From NCBI RefSeq assembly GCF_003045775.1, contig NZ_PXNS01000006.1, positions 124,001 to 188,000 of the forward strand: a DNA stretch of 64,000 nucleotides, written 5' to 3'. Both the position numbers and the translations under genes were made by a program. The stretch comes from Halomonas litopenaei (GTDB lineage: Bacteria; Pseudomonadota; Gammaproteobacteria; Pseudomonadales; Halomonadaceae). This document shows positions 7,682-15,927 of the stretch, piece by piece. How positions within the stretch are numbered: the stretch's first letter is position 1; every line of letters starts with the position of its first letter. The notes under the pieces were generated by a model. The model did no database searches and was not told where the DNA came from. It worked only from the letters and a program-made list of their open reading frames with translations.

Positions 7682-7708
7682 ATGCGTCGATACGCATATT
7701 CTTATAGT
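7682..7708 (+). promoter_or_regulatory. Candidate siaA promoter with palindrome
   Basis: ATGCGT-CGAT-ACGCAT (7682-7697) is a perfect 6-4-6 palindrome immediately upstream of a -10-like TATAGT (7703-7708). The -35 region is poor. This layout would suit an activator- or repressor-controlled promoter for the siaABCD operon. The regulator is unknown. Confidence 0.4.
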
Positions 7709-7759
7709 GAAGGTGATGCAAGACTCTCTACACCTGTCGATTCTCGCCAAGGAGGCATC

Positions 7760-9829
7760 ATGAGCCGCCACCTGGGATTGGGGGTCAAGTCGTTACTTAT
7801 CCCGTTGTTGTCCTTTCTGGTCGCACTGGTGCCGGTGCTGTGGATCGGCAGCCACGCGCTTCAGGACGTCGAGCGCCACTTCGGACAACGCTTCGCCGAG
7901 CAGTACAGCCAGCTGCATACCCAGCGAATGCTGACGCCTCTGTCCACCGAACTGGCCCTGGCCAGGCGCTTCGGCGATCTGACGGTCACCCGCGAGTGGC
8001 TCTCGGATATCGACAACGAGGAACGCAAGGCCCGTTTCTTCGCCGAGTCCGAGGGATTTCGCCAGCAGTTCGACGGTGACGACTACTTTGTGGTGCATCA
8101 CGACAGCCGCCAGTTCTACTTCAACGACGGCAAGATGAGTCCAAGCCGTGCCCCCCGCAACCAGCTGTCACGCAGTGACAGTGAAGACAGCTGGTACTTC
8201 CGCATGATGGACAGCGGGGCGCCTACCCGGGTTCAGGTCGCCTATAGTCCGGCGCTGGACATCACCCGGGTGTGGATCAATGTTCGCGTCGACGGCGAGA
8301 ACGGGCCCCTTGGCATGGTCGGTGGCGGCCTCAATTTCAACCGCCTTCTGGCCAGCAGCTTCGACGATCAGCCGTTGGGTGTGGCTTCCTTCCTGCTCGG
8401 CCGCGAGGGTCGGGTGCTGGCGATGGCAGAGGACGGAGAGCTCCAGGCGACCGACTTGAGCCAGGTCGATGAAGGCGGCGGCGTGCTTGATGCGGCGGTC
8501 GAGGATCCCGAGGCCCTCGCCGAGATGCTGGCATCGGCCCGAGAGAGCGGCGGAGAGGTAGAGACCCGCACCCTCGAGTGGTCCGGTGAGGAGCGAGTGG
8601 TGGCGGTCAGCTACATGCCGGAGCTCGACTGGTGGCTGGTGTCGGCGGTCGATCCCTACGCCGCCACCTTGCTGGAAAAGCGTTGGTTGTGGCCGCTGAT
8701 GTTCGCCCTGGTGGCCAGTCTCGGGGTGGTGCTGCTGGTGGTGGTGATCGCCCTGCGGCGGCTGATCGTCAACCCGATGCGTCGCCTCAGTCAATCCGCC
8801 CAGGCGCTGGCCCAGGGCCGTTATGACACCAGGCTCGACAGTGACCGCGGTGACGAGATCGGTGATCTGTCACGCGATTTCCAGCGCATGGCCGATCAGG
8901 TTCAGGCCCATACCGAGGAGCTCGAGGAACGCATCCGTCAGCGCACCATGGATCTCACCCTGGCCAACCGGCAGATGAGCGAGGCCAAGCGTCAGATCGA
9001 TGATTCCCTCGACTGCGCTCGGGTATTGCAGCAGGCGATCCTGCCCAGCCGCGACATGCAACGCTGCGCCGGGCTAAGGCACGGCGTGCTGTGGAGTCCC
9101 AAGGATACGGTCGGCGGCGACATCTTCGTGTTTCGGGACTTCGGTCATGACCGCGGCTATCTGCTGGGGGTCATCGACTGCGCGGGACACGGCGTGCCCG
9201 GCGCCCTGATGACCATGCTCGCCCGTGCGGCCTTCGACAACTCGGTCAACCAGGTGGGGCCCGAGAATCCGGCGGGTATCCTCGAGGAGATGGACCGGCG
9301 CATTCGCCGCACGCTCGAGGCCGACAGCGAGGCTCACGGCGTGACGCCGCACATGGATGCGGGGCTGGTGTGGGTCGGCGCCGACCAGCAGCAATTGACC
9401 TTCTCCGGCGCCAAGCTGGATCTCTATGCCACCGATGGCCAGCGCCTGGAGGTACTGGCCGGTGGCCGACGCGCCCTGGCATTCAAGCGTCGTGGGGAGT
9501 TCACCAATCAAACGTTGGCACTGGTACCTGGCTGGTCCTGTACGCTGTGCAGTGACGGCTTCCTGGATCAGGCAGGCGGCGAGCACGGGTTCGGCTTCGG
9601 CAGGCGGCGTTTCGAGGCCATGCTGCTGGAGCACGCCGAGCTCGATCCCAGAGCACAGGTCGCGGCCTTCCTGGATGCGCTGGCGTGTTTCCAGGGTGAG
9701 GCGCACCAGCGTGACGATATCACCCTGCTGTGCTTCCAGCCGGCGGTCGAGGACGAGCAGGACGGCACCGCGTCCGCGACGTCCAATATTCACCACGGTC
9801 ACGATGAGGAAGTTCCATGGACCTCTTGA
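7760..9829 (+). CDS. siaA: SiaA-type membrane sensor PP2C phosphatase
   Basis: A 689-residue inner-membrane protein. TM1 is near residues 10-30, followed by a periplasmic sensor domain of about 270 residues, TM2 near 308-332, a HAMP linker to about 385, a coiled coil, and a C-terminal PP2C/SpoIIE-like phosphatase from about 430. Metal-binding aspartates are visible in DTVGGDIF, DCAGHGVPGALMT and RDDITLLCF. In the P. aeruginosa Sia system SiaA dephosphorylates SiaC. The ATG at 7760 follows AAGGAGG; an upstream frame from 7679 overlaps the promoter and is rejected. The gene overlaps siaB by 13 bases. The ligand of the sensor domain is unknown here. Confidence 0.88.
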   Translation: MSRHLGLGVKSLLIPLLSFLVALVPVLWIGSHALQDVERHFGQRFAEQYSQLHTQRMLTPLSTELALARRFGDLTVTREWLSDIDNEERKARFFAESEGFRQQFDGDDYFVVHHDSRQFYFNDGKMSPSRAPRNQLSRSDSEDSWYFRMMDSGAPTRVQVAYSPALDITRVWINVRVDGENGPLGMVGGGLNFNRLLASSFDDQPLGVASFLLGREGRVLAMAEDGELQATDLSQVDEGGGVLDAAVEDPEALAEMLASARESGGEVETRTLEWSGEERVVAVSYMPELDWWLVSAVDPYAATLLEKRWLWPLMFALVASLGVVLLVVVIALRRLIVNPMRRLSQSAQALAQGRYDTRLDSDRGDEIGDLSRDFQRMADQVQAHTEELEERIRQRTMDLTLANRQMSEAKRQIDDSLDCARVLQQAILPSRDMQRCAGLRHGVLWSPKDTVGGDIFVFRDFGHDRGYLLGVIDCAGHGVPGALMTMLARAAFDNSVNQVGPENPAGILEEMDRRIRRTLEADSEAHGVTPHMDAGLVWVGADQQQLTFSGAKLDLYATDGQRLEVLAGGRRALAFKRRGEFTNQTLALVPGWSCTLCSDGFLDQAGGEHGFGFGRRRFEAMLLEHAELDPRAQVAAFLDALACFQGEAHQRDDITLLCFQPAVEDEQDGTASATSNIHHGHDEEVPWTS

Positions 9830-10347
9830 CGCTGCGCGACCAATTCGAGAAACAGCGCGTGCTGCTAAGCTTCAATGGCCCGATTTCCCATAGCCTGATC
9901 GAAGAGATCGGCAAGGCCATTCGCAACTATCTCAACAGCGAATCTGCGGCACCATCGGCGGCGATGGACGTGTTCTCGACCTACATCGAAATGACCCAGA
10001 ACATCAGCCATTACGCCACCGCCATGGGCTATGACGAACAGCGCGCCACCGCCACCGTTGCGGTGGCGCGGGGCGAGCAGGGTCACTATCTGGTGTCGGC
10101 GGGCAACGTGGTCGAGCATGCCGATGGCCAGCGTCTGATGGCGACCGTCGAGGAACTCGGCGAGATGGACGCGGTCGAGCTCAAGCGATGCTACAAGCAG
10201 CAACTCAGAAAGCCGCGTGAAGACGGCTCCCGGGGAGCAGGGCTGGGATTGATCGACATGGCGCGCAAGTCCTGCCAGCCGCTTCAGTCGAACCTGACGC
10301 CGCTCTCCGATCAACAGAGCTTTTTCTGCATCACCGCCACTATCTGA
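9817..10347 (+). CDS. siaB: SiaB family protein kinase
   Basis: A 176-residue cytoplasmic protein lying between a PP2C phosphatase and a DUF1987 protein. That order and size match SiaB, the kinase that phosphorylates SiaC and opposes SiaA. A histidine-kinase-like ATP-binding fold is expected for the family; the C-terminal GAGLGLIDMARKS resembles a G-box of GHKL ATPases, and residues 50-65 hold an N-box-like EMTQNISHYA. The ATG at 9817 lies inside the end of siaA, so translation is probably coupled. Assignment rests on operon context plus these motifs. Confidence 0.8.
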   Translation: MDLLTLRDQFEKQRVLLSFNGPISHSLIEEIGKAIRNYLNSESAAPSAAMDVFSTYIEMTQNISHYATAMGYDEQRATATVAVARGEQGHYLVSAGNVVEHADGQRLMATVEELGEMDAVELKRCYKQQLRKPREDGSRGAGLGLIDMARKSCQPLQSNLTPLSDQQSFFCITATI

Positions 10348-10362
10348 CGGAAAGTCGAGAAA

Positions 10363-10755
10363 ATGATCAACGACATTGCGATTGACGGGACCCAGTCGAC
10401 CCCTGACATTCGTTCTGACTGGGACGCCGGAACGCTGACCATGCGTGGCGATTCCTATCCCGAAAACACCTTCGAGCTCTACAGTGGCGTGCTGAACTGG
10501 GTAGATCACTACCTGCGAGACGGCGAGAGCCCCCTCGAGGTGTGCCTGGAACTGGTCTACCTCAACACCAGCTCGGTCAAGGCGATGATGGACATCTTCG
10601 ACCTGATGGAGGAGGCTCACCTGGAAGGCAAGGCCTGCAGCGTGGATTGGCGCTACGATGTCAGAAACGAACGCATCGCCGAGCTGGCCGAGGAGTTCAA
10701 GGAAGACTGCAGTTTTCCGTTTGCGATCACCCCCGTCGAGGATACCAGTTCATGA
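10363..10755 (+). CDS. siaC: SiaC partner-switch protein (DUF1987)
   Basis: A 130-residue protein of the DUF1987/SiaC family. The phospho-acceptor region is YLNTSSVKAMM, with Thr at residue 69; in P. aeruginosa the equivalent threonine is phosphorylated by SiaB and dephosphorylated by SiaA. Unphosphorylated SiaC binds and activates the diguanylate cyclase SiaD. It lies 15 bases after siaB and its stop overlaps the siaD start (ATGA), which suits stoichiometric expression. Confidence 0.87.
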   Translation: MINDIAIDGTQSTPDIRSDWDAGTLTMRGDSYPENTFELYSGVLNWVDHYLRDGESPLEVCLELVYLNTSSVKAMMDIFDLMEEAHLEGKACSVDWRYDVRNERIAELAEEFKEDCSFPFAITPVEDTSS

Positions 10756-11537
10756 CCGAAAGGGATCGTCAGCTGCTGCGGGACATCGAGGCGCTGCTGG
10801 CCTCGTCCGAGCATCAGGACAATCCACTGAAGGCACCGCTCGAAGCGCTCTACCGGCGGCATACCGAGCAGCTTGAGCGGCTGGACCGCATGGCTTCCAT
10901 TTCCGATGGCTTTCAGCGCAACGTCAAGAGCGACCTGTCCACCGCCGAACGCCGGCTGGAGCGACAGCAGCGTCGCCAGCACAAGCTGTCACGCATCGCC
11001 GATGGTTATCAGGAGCTGCTGTTCGAGCGCAAGCAGACGCTGGAAAGCGAGGTCATGCTCGATCCATTGACCAAGATCCCCAATCGTCGTGGCCTGCACA
11101 CCGAGCTGCGTCGACTGATGGCCGCCTCCAGCCGACAGCAACGCCCTTTTACCCTGGCGATGGTGGACATCGACCACTTCAAGCGCTTCAACGACGAGCA
11201 TGGGCATGATGTCGGCGATCAGGCGCTGCTGGTAGTGGCCAAGGTCCTCGACGACACCCTGCGTGGTGGCGATATCGTCGGTCGCTGGGGGGGCGAAGAG
11301 TTTCTGATCGCCTTGCCCGGCGCTTCGCTGTGGGCGGCTGAACCCCTGTTCGAGCGGCTCCAGGCCAAGCTGCGTACCACCCAGGTGGTGAGCGACGACT
11401 CCCTGACGCTGACCGTCAGCATCGGCGCGGCGGAGCACCGTCATGACGAGACCTACGAGCAGACCATGAATCGCGCCGACCAGGCGCTGTATCAGGCCAA
11501 GCGCAATGGGCGAGATCGCTGGGAGGCCGCCGAGTGA
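10752..11537 (+). CDS. siaD: SiaD diguanylate cyclase
   Basis: A 261-residue cytoplasmic protein. The N-terminal 90 residues are predicted helical (SiaC-binding stalk in the family), followed by a GGDEF domain from about residue 100. The active-site signature is GRWGGEEF, a competent GGEEF variant, and the upstream DPLTKIPNRRG and VDIDHFKRFND motifs are intact. The product is cyclic di-GMP. The ATG at 10752 overlaps the siaC stop by four bases. In Pseudomonas, SiaD activity promotes aggregation and biofilm formation in response to signals sensed by SiaA. Confidence 0.9.
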   Translation: MTERDRQLLRDIEALLASSEHQDNPLKAPLEALYRRHTEQLERLDRMASISDGFQRNVKSDLSTAERRLERQQRRQHKLSRIADGYQELLFERKQTLESEVMLDPLTKIPNRRGLHTELRRLMAASSRQQRPFTLAMVDIDHFKRFNDEHGHDVGDQALLVVAKVLDDTLRGGDIVGRWGGEEFLIALPGASLWAAEPLFERLQAKLRTTQVVSDDSLTLTVSIGAAEHRHDETYEQTMNRADQALYQAKRNGRDRWEAAE

Positions 11538-11622
11538 CGGGCGTTCTGACTCAGCCTCAGATGGTGTGTCGGCGCTGGAGGTTGCGCGGGTCCGGACCTG
11601 GAAGGCAGGAGGTGCCGGCAGC

Positions 11623-12162
11623 ATGCTGAGGGTGTCCGAGCGGCTGTGGCTTGCGTCGATCGGCAAGGAACACTGTGACGCTCTGTGGCACGCCATCGAT
11701 GCGAGCCGGGAATCGTTGAGGCCCTGGCTGCCATGGGTCGATGCGACCCGCGAGCCTGGAGATTGCGAGGTCTTCGTCACCGCTGCCATGGCCGAGCGGC
11801 GTCTCGGCAGCGCTCGACACTTTGCCTTGCTCGAGGATGACGCGCTGATCGGCGTCGTCGGCTTCAACCGCATCGTCGAACGTCACCGCTGGGCGTCGCT
11901 GGGCTATTGGCTGCGCAGTGACCGCCAGGGTGAGGGTCGGATGTCGCAGTCCGTGGCAACCCTGGTGGAATGGGGCTTCGCCGAGCTCGAGCTTCATCGA
12001 CTCGAGATTCGTTGTGCCGAAGGCAATAGCCGTAGTCGCGCTATCCCCGAGCGACTCGGCTTTCGACAGGAAGGCGTGCTGCGCGAGTGCGAATGGGTCG
12101 GCGGACGGGCGCTGTCCCATGTGGTCTATTCGCGTCTTGCCGGTGACCCCGCGCCAGGCTGA
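11623..12162 (+). CDS. GNAT family N-acetyltransferase (RimJ/RimL type)
   Basis: A 179-residue acetyl-CoA-dependent transferase of the RimJ/RimL/SpeG kind. The start at 11623 (MLRVSERLWL) has AGGAGG about ten bases upstream; the frame stays open back to 11506 inside siaD, which is less likely as a start. Features seen are the N-terminal strand with LRPWLPWV, the beta4 segment LIGVVGFNRI, and the C-terminal ELHRLEIRCAEGNSRSRAIPERLGFRQEGVLRE typical of the family. The target (ribosomal protein, small amine or peptide) is not known. It follows siaD by 85 bases and may be read through from that operon. Confidence 0.85.
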   Translation: MLRVSERLWLASIGKEHCDALWHAIDASRESLRPWLPWVDATREPGDCEVFVTAAMAERRLGSARHFALLEDDALIGVVGFNRIVERHRWASLGYWLRSDRQGEGRMSQSVATLVEWGFAELELHRLEIRCAEGNSRSRAIPERLGFRQEGVLRECEWVGGRALSHVVYSRLAGDPAPG

Positions 12163-12173
12163 CGGCCTCGCCT

Positions 12174-13079
12174 TCAGGCCCAGCGTTCCTCGGCGGTAAA
12201 GGCGACGGTAAACCAGCGGCGCTCGGGGGGAATGCTCAGTCGTGAGGATATCTCCTCGCGGATCTCGTCCATCTCTACCATGCCGCGCCCGGCGGCGAAG
12301 TTCGGCGCGGTGACGATATGGATCTCGATAAAGTGGCCCCGGCCACTTTTGGCCACATGACTGTAGTAGTGGCTGAGACCCTCCCTTTGCATGATCTCCT
12401 TCATCGCCGCGTGCACCTCACGATCGATGGCGCTGGGTGCCATCAGCAGGATGTCCTTGGCGGCTCGCCGAATGATATTGATGGGCACCGGCATGAACAC
12501 CAGGGTCAGCACCACCAGCAGCGCCGAATCGACATAGGGCGTCCAGTGGTCGAGCGCGGTACCTTCCAGCATAAGGGCGATCACGAAGGCCACCAGCAGC
12601 GCGCCGGTGATCAGCGCCGCCATCAGCCAGTTCTTCTGATCGATTCGCAGAAACTCGGAGTTGGCCCTGCGATTGATCTTCTTGAGATACACCGCCATGG
12701 CGCTGCAGATCACCAGCACCACGGCGGCGTAGAGGGTGGCCGCGCCGAAGGCGAGGGCGTGGCCGCCGCCCAGCAATTCCCGCAGCGCGTTGAGAAAGGC
12801 GTAGAAGCACAAGAGCAGCAGAATGCCACCGTTGAGCGCCGCCACCATCGGCTCGAAGTGCCAGAAGCCATGCTGGAAGCGCGAGGTCGCCTCGCGCACG
12901 ACCAGCCGCGATACCGCCAGCGCAAGCCCCGACATGGCGGCGTCGATGGTGGAAAAGACGCCGTCGAAGAGGATCGACTGGGAGCCGGCCAGCAGGCCGA
13001 AACTGACCCCGAGCAGGGCGACGCCCAGGGTGGTGATGATCGAAAGCGACAGGGCCCGTTGTTCGAGTCGTGAATCCAT
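12174..13079 (-). CDS. Cation diffusion facilitator family transporter with atypical metal site
   Basis: A 301-residue inner-membrane protein with about six transmembrane helices and a C-terminal cytoplasmic domain of about 95 residues, the layout of CDF metal/proton antiporters. In helix 2 the signature reads LFDGVFSTIDAAMS (Asp39 and Asp46) with Phe where zinc transporters usually have His or Asp. In helix 5 the usual HxxxD is replaced by a DQKNWLM stretch. The canonical transport site thus looks altered, and the metal may differ or transport may be lost. The gene converges on the GNAT gene with an 11-base gap. Confidence 0.78.
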   Translation of the reverse strand: MDSRLEQRALSLSIITTLGVALLGVSFGLLAGSQSILFDGVFSTIDAAMSGLALAVSRLVVREATSRFQHGFWHFEPMVAALNGGILLLLCFYAFLNALRELLGGGHALAFGAATLYAAVVLVICSAMAVYLKKINRRANSEFLRIDQKNWLMAALITGALLVAFVIALMLEGTALDHWTPYVDSALLVVLTLVFMPVPINIIRRAAKDILLMAPSAIDREVHAAMKEIMQREGLSHYYSHVAKSGRGHFIEIHIVTAPNFAAGRGMVEMDEIREEISSRLSIPPERRWFTVAFTAEERWA

Positions 13080-13115
13080 GATCCGATGCAGTGTCGAGGA
13101 AAGCTCGACTATAGG

Positions 13116-13139
13116 GGCTGGCGTCGTTTGGCGCCAGCC
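13116..13139. promoter_or_regulatory. Hairpin in the divergent CDF / GFA-like intergenic region
   Basis: GGCTGGCG and CGCCAGCC form an 8-bp inverted repeat with an eight-base centre, in the 110-base gap between two divergent genes. It lies in the 5' leader of the plus-strand gene. Its role is unknown. Confidence 0.35.
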
Positions 13140-13189
13140 GGGGCGTTTGCGTCGGCTATCACAGGGCGTGGATCAACAGGGAGAACACC

Positions 13190-13540
13190 ATGAGCAACAA
13201 TCTCTACGCCAGGGCAGAGTGTGGCTGCGGCGCCATTGCGCTGCTGGTCGCCGGTGAACCCGAGGCCGTCGATCCTCGCCTGAGGCTGGCCTGGTGGCCG
13301 GAGACAGCGCTGCAGTTGACGCAAGGGGCGGACTGGCTCGAGCTCACGGATGAACGGCGCGGAGAGCATCGCTTGCTGGTGGAGAGTTGCCGCCGCTGTG
13401 GTGACCGGCTCATGGTCTCACGGGACGGCTGGGTCGAGACGACGCTTGAATGGGTGGAGAGGCTGGGGCTGGAGGTATCGACGCTCCGTGCCAGTGATGC
13501 ACTTCGAGAGAGCTTCGGGCATGCACGCCCCGTTGACTGA
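13190..13540 (+). CDS. Small protein with GFA-like Cys pattern
   Basis: A 116-residue hypothetical protein; ATG at 13190 with GGGAG seven bases upstream. The N-terminus AECGCGAIALLVAGEP resembles the start of GFA/CENP-V zinc proteins (CxCGxV), and a second Cys pair lies in ESCRRCGDRLMV. The central zinc-binding half of a normal GFA domain is not recognisable, so it is either a divergent member or an unrelated Cys-pair protein. No function can be assigned. It is divergent from the CDF transporter and convergent with the small HTH gene. Confidence 0.6.
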   Translation: MSNNLYARAECGCGAIALLVAGEPEAVDPRLRLAWWPETALQLTQGADWLELTDERRGEHRLLVESCRRCGDRLMVSRDGWVETTLEWVERLGLEVSTLRASDALRESFGHARPVD

Positions 13541-13590
13541 GCCGTCGTGATCTCCACCCATGGGCGCTCGCTGCCTGCGCGGTGAAGGGA

Positions 13591-13908
13591 TCAAGGGTGC
13601 GCGTTGGCGAGGGAGGGGTAGCCCAGCAACTGCCCCAGGCGCTCGGCGTGAAGCGACAGCCAGTCGGGATCGATCGGCCCCCAGTCCTCGATGCGATAGT
13701 GGCCGATATTGTGAGGCTTGCCTGGCTGATGCTCGAAGCGGCAGCGGATGTCCAGTTCCTCGAGGGCGGCGAGGGTGTCCTGAGCGGTACGTCTCGGCAT
13801 GCCGGTGGCGGTGGTGATGGCCGGCACGCTATCGATGCCGGTGGCCACCAGATGGGCCAGGTAGAGGCGTCGATAGAAGCTGGTGCGGGTCTTGCTGAGG
13901 CTGGTCAT
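13591..13908 (-). CDS. Small helix-turn-helix protein
   Basis: A 105-residue protein. Residues about 10-60 form a winged-helix-like domain (LVATGIDSVPAITTATGMPRRTAQDTL reads as helix-turn-recognition helix) and the C-terminal part is rich in aromatic residues (IGHYRIEDWGPIDPDW). It resembles small conserved HTH proteins of Halomonas and Pseudomonas with no known target. It is divergent from the iron-uptake operon 223 bases away, but nothing in the sequence shows that it regulates it. Confidence 0.65.
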   Translation of the reverse strand: MTSLSKTRTSFYRRLYLAHLVATGIDSVPAITTATGMPRRTAQDTLAALEELDIRCRFEHQPGKPHNIGHYRIEDWGPIDPDWLSLHAERLGQLLGYPSLANAHP

Positions 13909-14073
13909 GGGCTTTCGCTATCTCGTCAGGGGCCTTAGGTACCGATGGTGCAGCGTCACGCAAAAGCGCGGCCAGTGCAACAGAGGTTCGAGACTTTGAT
14001 GCACGTCACAGGCGTGCCTGCCGGCACAGGCTAGAGTGTGGCGACACCGGGCGATGCTTCATGAACTTTTTCA

Positions 14074-14088
14074 TGGAAATGATTCTTG
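14074..14088 (+). promoter_or_regulatory. Fur-like box before the iron-uptake operon
   Basis: TGGAAATGATTCTTG matches the 7-1-7 Fur consensus TGATAATNATTATCA at 9 of 14 informative positions, including the central AATNATT. It lies 43 bases before the first iron-uptake gene. The match is moderate, but the gene context supports it. Confidence 0.45.
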
Positions 14089-14131
14089 AAGCGCGAACGG
14101 TTCTCGCCATTTTCTATCCCGAGGTTCTCGC

Positions 14132-14677
14132 ATGTCTGCATCGCCGATCTTTGACCGCTCCGCCCTGGCCGCCCTGGCCACCACCGTCTGTCTTGGTGTC
14201 TTTTCCAGCAGTGCCTCGGCGCTGGAGTATCCGATCGGCGAGCCCGAACTGGTCAACGGCATGGAAGTCGCCGCGGTCTACCTGCAGCCGGTGGTCATGG
14301 AGCCTGCCGGTGAGCTGGCCGCTGCCGAGGCCGATATTCATCTCGAGGCGGATATTCACGCCCTCGAGGACAACGACAACGGTTTTCCTCCCGGCGCCTG
14401 GATTCCTTTTCTGCACATTGACTATCGGTTGCAGAAGGAAGGCAGCGACAGTGTGATCGAAGGTAGCCTGATGCCGATGATCGCCAGCGACGGCACCCAC
14501 TATGGTGTCAATGTGGCGCTCGAGGGCATGGGGCGCTATCACCTGAGCTTCCACATCGAAGCGCCGCACCTGATGCGTCACATCGACAAGGAAACCGGCG
14601 TGGCACCCTGGTATGCGCCCTTCGACGTCGAGTACGACTTTGTCTACGCCGGCGTGGGCAAGAAGGGCGGCTACTGA
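14132..14677 (+). CDS. ftrA: Periplasmic P19/FtrA-type iron-binding protein
   Basis: A 181-residue exported protein. The signal peptide runs to about residue 30 (SSSASA before LEYPIGEPE). The mature protein matches the P19/Tp34/FetP family: YPIGEPELVNGMEVAAVY at the start, the acidic/His stretch near EADIHLEADIH, and HLSFHIEAP followed by HIDKETG near the end; His and Met/Glu residues in these segments bind copper and iron. It delivers iron to the FTR1-type permease encoded two genes downstream. GAGG precedes the ATG at 14132. It is the first gene of a four-gene operon equivalent to ftrABCD of Brucella/Bordetella and related to fetMP of E. coli. Confidence 0.88.
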   Translation: MSASPIFDRSALAALATTVCLGVFSSSASALEYPIGEPELVNGMEVAAVYLQPVVMEPAGELAAAEADIHLEADIHALEDNDNGFPPGAWIPFLHIDYRLQKEGSDSVIEGSLMPMIASDGTHYGVNVALEGMGRYHLSFHIEAPHLMRHIDKETGVAPWYAPFDVEYDFVYAGVGKKGGY

Positions 14678-14689
14678 GAGGAGGCGGTC

Positions 14690-15088
14690 ATGTTGTTGCT
14701 ACGTCGTTCCCGTCTCTCGGGCGCGCTGATCACGGCGCCGTTGGTCGCGCTGTCGCTGATGACACTGTGCGCCACCTCTGGTCAGGCAGAGGCCGGAGCG
14801 CTGCCTACCTACCGGTTGACCCTTGTTGACGGCAGGCTTGATCCCGTCGAACTTGAGGTCGTCGCCGGGCAGCGGTTCAAGATCGAACTGCATAATGCCG
14901 GAAGTACGCCGGTGGAATTCGAGAGTCGCCGGCTTCGCCAGGAAAAGGTGATGGGCCCCGGCGTTCACTCCTTCGTCGTGGTCCACCCGCTGAAGCCAGG
15001 GCGTTACGACTACTTCGACGAGTTTCACCTGCCCGATGCCCAGGGCGTGATCATCGCTCGGGAAGCCTCCGAGGAGGCTCACCCATGA
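14690..15088 (+). CDS. ftrB: Periplasmic cupredoxin-like protein (FtrB type)
   Basis: A 132-residue protein with a signal peptide (about residues 1-34, SGQAEAG region) and one cupredoxin fold. In Ftr systems this protein is thought to oxidise Fe(II) or to serve the ferroxidase step next to the permease. The usual copper ligand set (His, Cys, His, Met) is not complete: HNAGSTPVEFES and a late HLPDAQG are seen, without a Cys. The stop overlaps the next start by four bases, which shows tight coupling. Confidence 0.8.
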   Translation: MLLLRRSRLSGALITAPLVALSLMTLCATSGQAEAGALPTYRLTLVDGRLDPVELEVVAGQRFKIELHNAGSTPVEFESRRLRQEKVMGPGVHSFVVVHPLKPGRYDYFDEFHLPDAQGVIIAREASEEAHP

Positions 15089-15927
15089 ACGAAGCGGCCT
15101 TTATCGTGGTCCTGCGCGAGAGCCTGGAGGCCATCCTGGTGGTCGGCCTTGTCTACGCCTGGCTCGCCCGAGAGGGGCGTCGCGATGCCTTGAATTGGCT
15201 GTGGGGCGGTGTCGCGGCGGGTATCGCCCTGGCGGTGGTGCTGGGTGCTGTGCTGATGGGAGTAGGGCGCTGGTTGACCGGTGACGCCCAGACCCTGTTT
15301 CAGACCGCCATGTCGGCGCTGGCCGCCGCGTTGATCGTGCAGATGGTGGCGTGGATGCGCCGTCGCGGCGCCTCCTTCAAACGCTCCATGGAGTGTGACG
15401 CCATGCTGAGTCTGTCGCGCTCACGGCTGTGGGGCATTGCTACCCTGGTTGCCCTGGCGGTGGCTCGGGAAGGCGCCGAGACCCTGGTGTTTCTGTACGG
15501 TCTGGGTCTGGCCCAGTGGCGAGGCGGACAACTGACCTCCTTCGCCCTGGCCGCAGGTCTCGGCTTTGTCACGGCGGCTGCCTGCTTCGTGATGCTGCAG
15601 TGGTCCTCGCGACGACTGGCCTGGCGCGGGTTCTTCCGGGCCAGCGAGATCCTGCTGCTGCTGGTGGCGGCGGGCCTGTGGGTGGCGGCGCTCGAGCGGC
15701 TGATGAATCTGGGCTGGTTGCCGGTCGGGATCGATCCGCTGTGGGACACCAGTGCCTGGCTGGATGATGGCCAGGGAGTCGGCGGACTGCTGGCCAGTAT
15801 CGCCGGTTACCGTGCCTGGCCTTCCTCGACGCTGGTGCTCGGCTACCTGTGCTATTGGGGGCTCGTCTACTGGTGGGTGGGCGGGCAGCGCCCGTCCCAC
15901 AACGTCGTCGAGGGAGCGGTGTCGTGA
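15085..15927 (+). CDS. ftrC: FTR1 family high-affinity iron permease
   Basis: A 280-residue inner-membrane permease with seven predicted helices. Two RExxE motifs, LRESLEAILVV near residue 10 and AREGAETLVF near residue 130, mark the iron-exchange sites of FTR1/EfeU proteins. It imports iron presented by the P19-like protein. It overlaps both neighbours by four bases (ATGA upstream, GTGA downstream). The first motif is RESLE instead of the more usual REGLE, a common variant. Confidence 0.9.
   Translation: MNEAAFIVVLRESLEAILVVGLVYAWLAREGRRDALNWLWGGVAAGIALAVVLGAVLMGVGRWLTGDAQTLFQTAMSALAAALIVQMVAWMRRRGASFKRSMECDAMLSLSRSRLWGIATLVALAVAREGAETLVFLYGLGLAQWRGGQLTSFALAAGLGFVTAAACFVMLQWSSRRLAWRGFFRASEILLLLVAAGLWVAALERLMNLGWLPVGIDPLWDTSAWLDDGQGVGGLLASIAGYRAWPSSTLVLGYLCYWGLVYWWVGGQRPSHNVVEGAVS

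Noticed and set aside
13909..14131. Possible small gene between the HTH protein and the iron operon
   Set aside because: No start with a ribosome-binding site and no coding pattern; contains the operon's control region.
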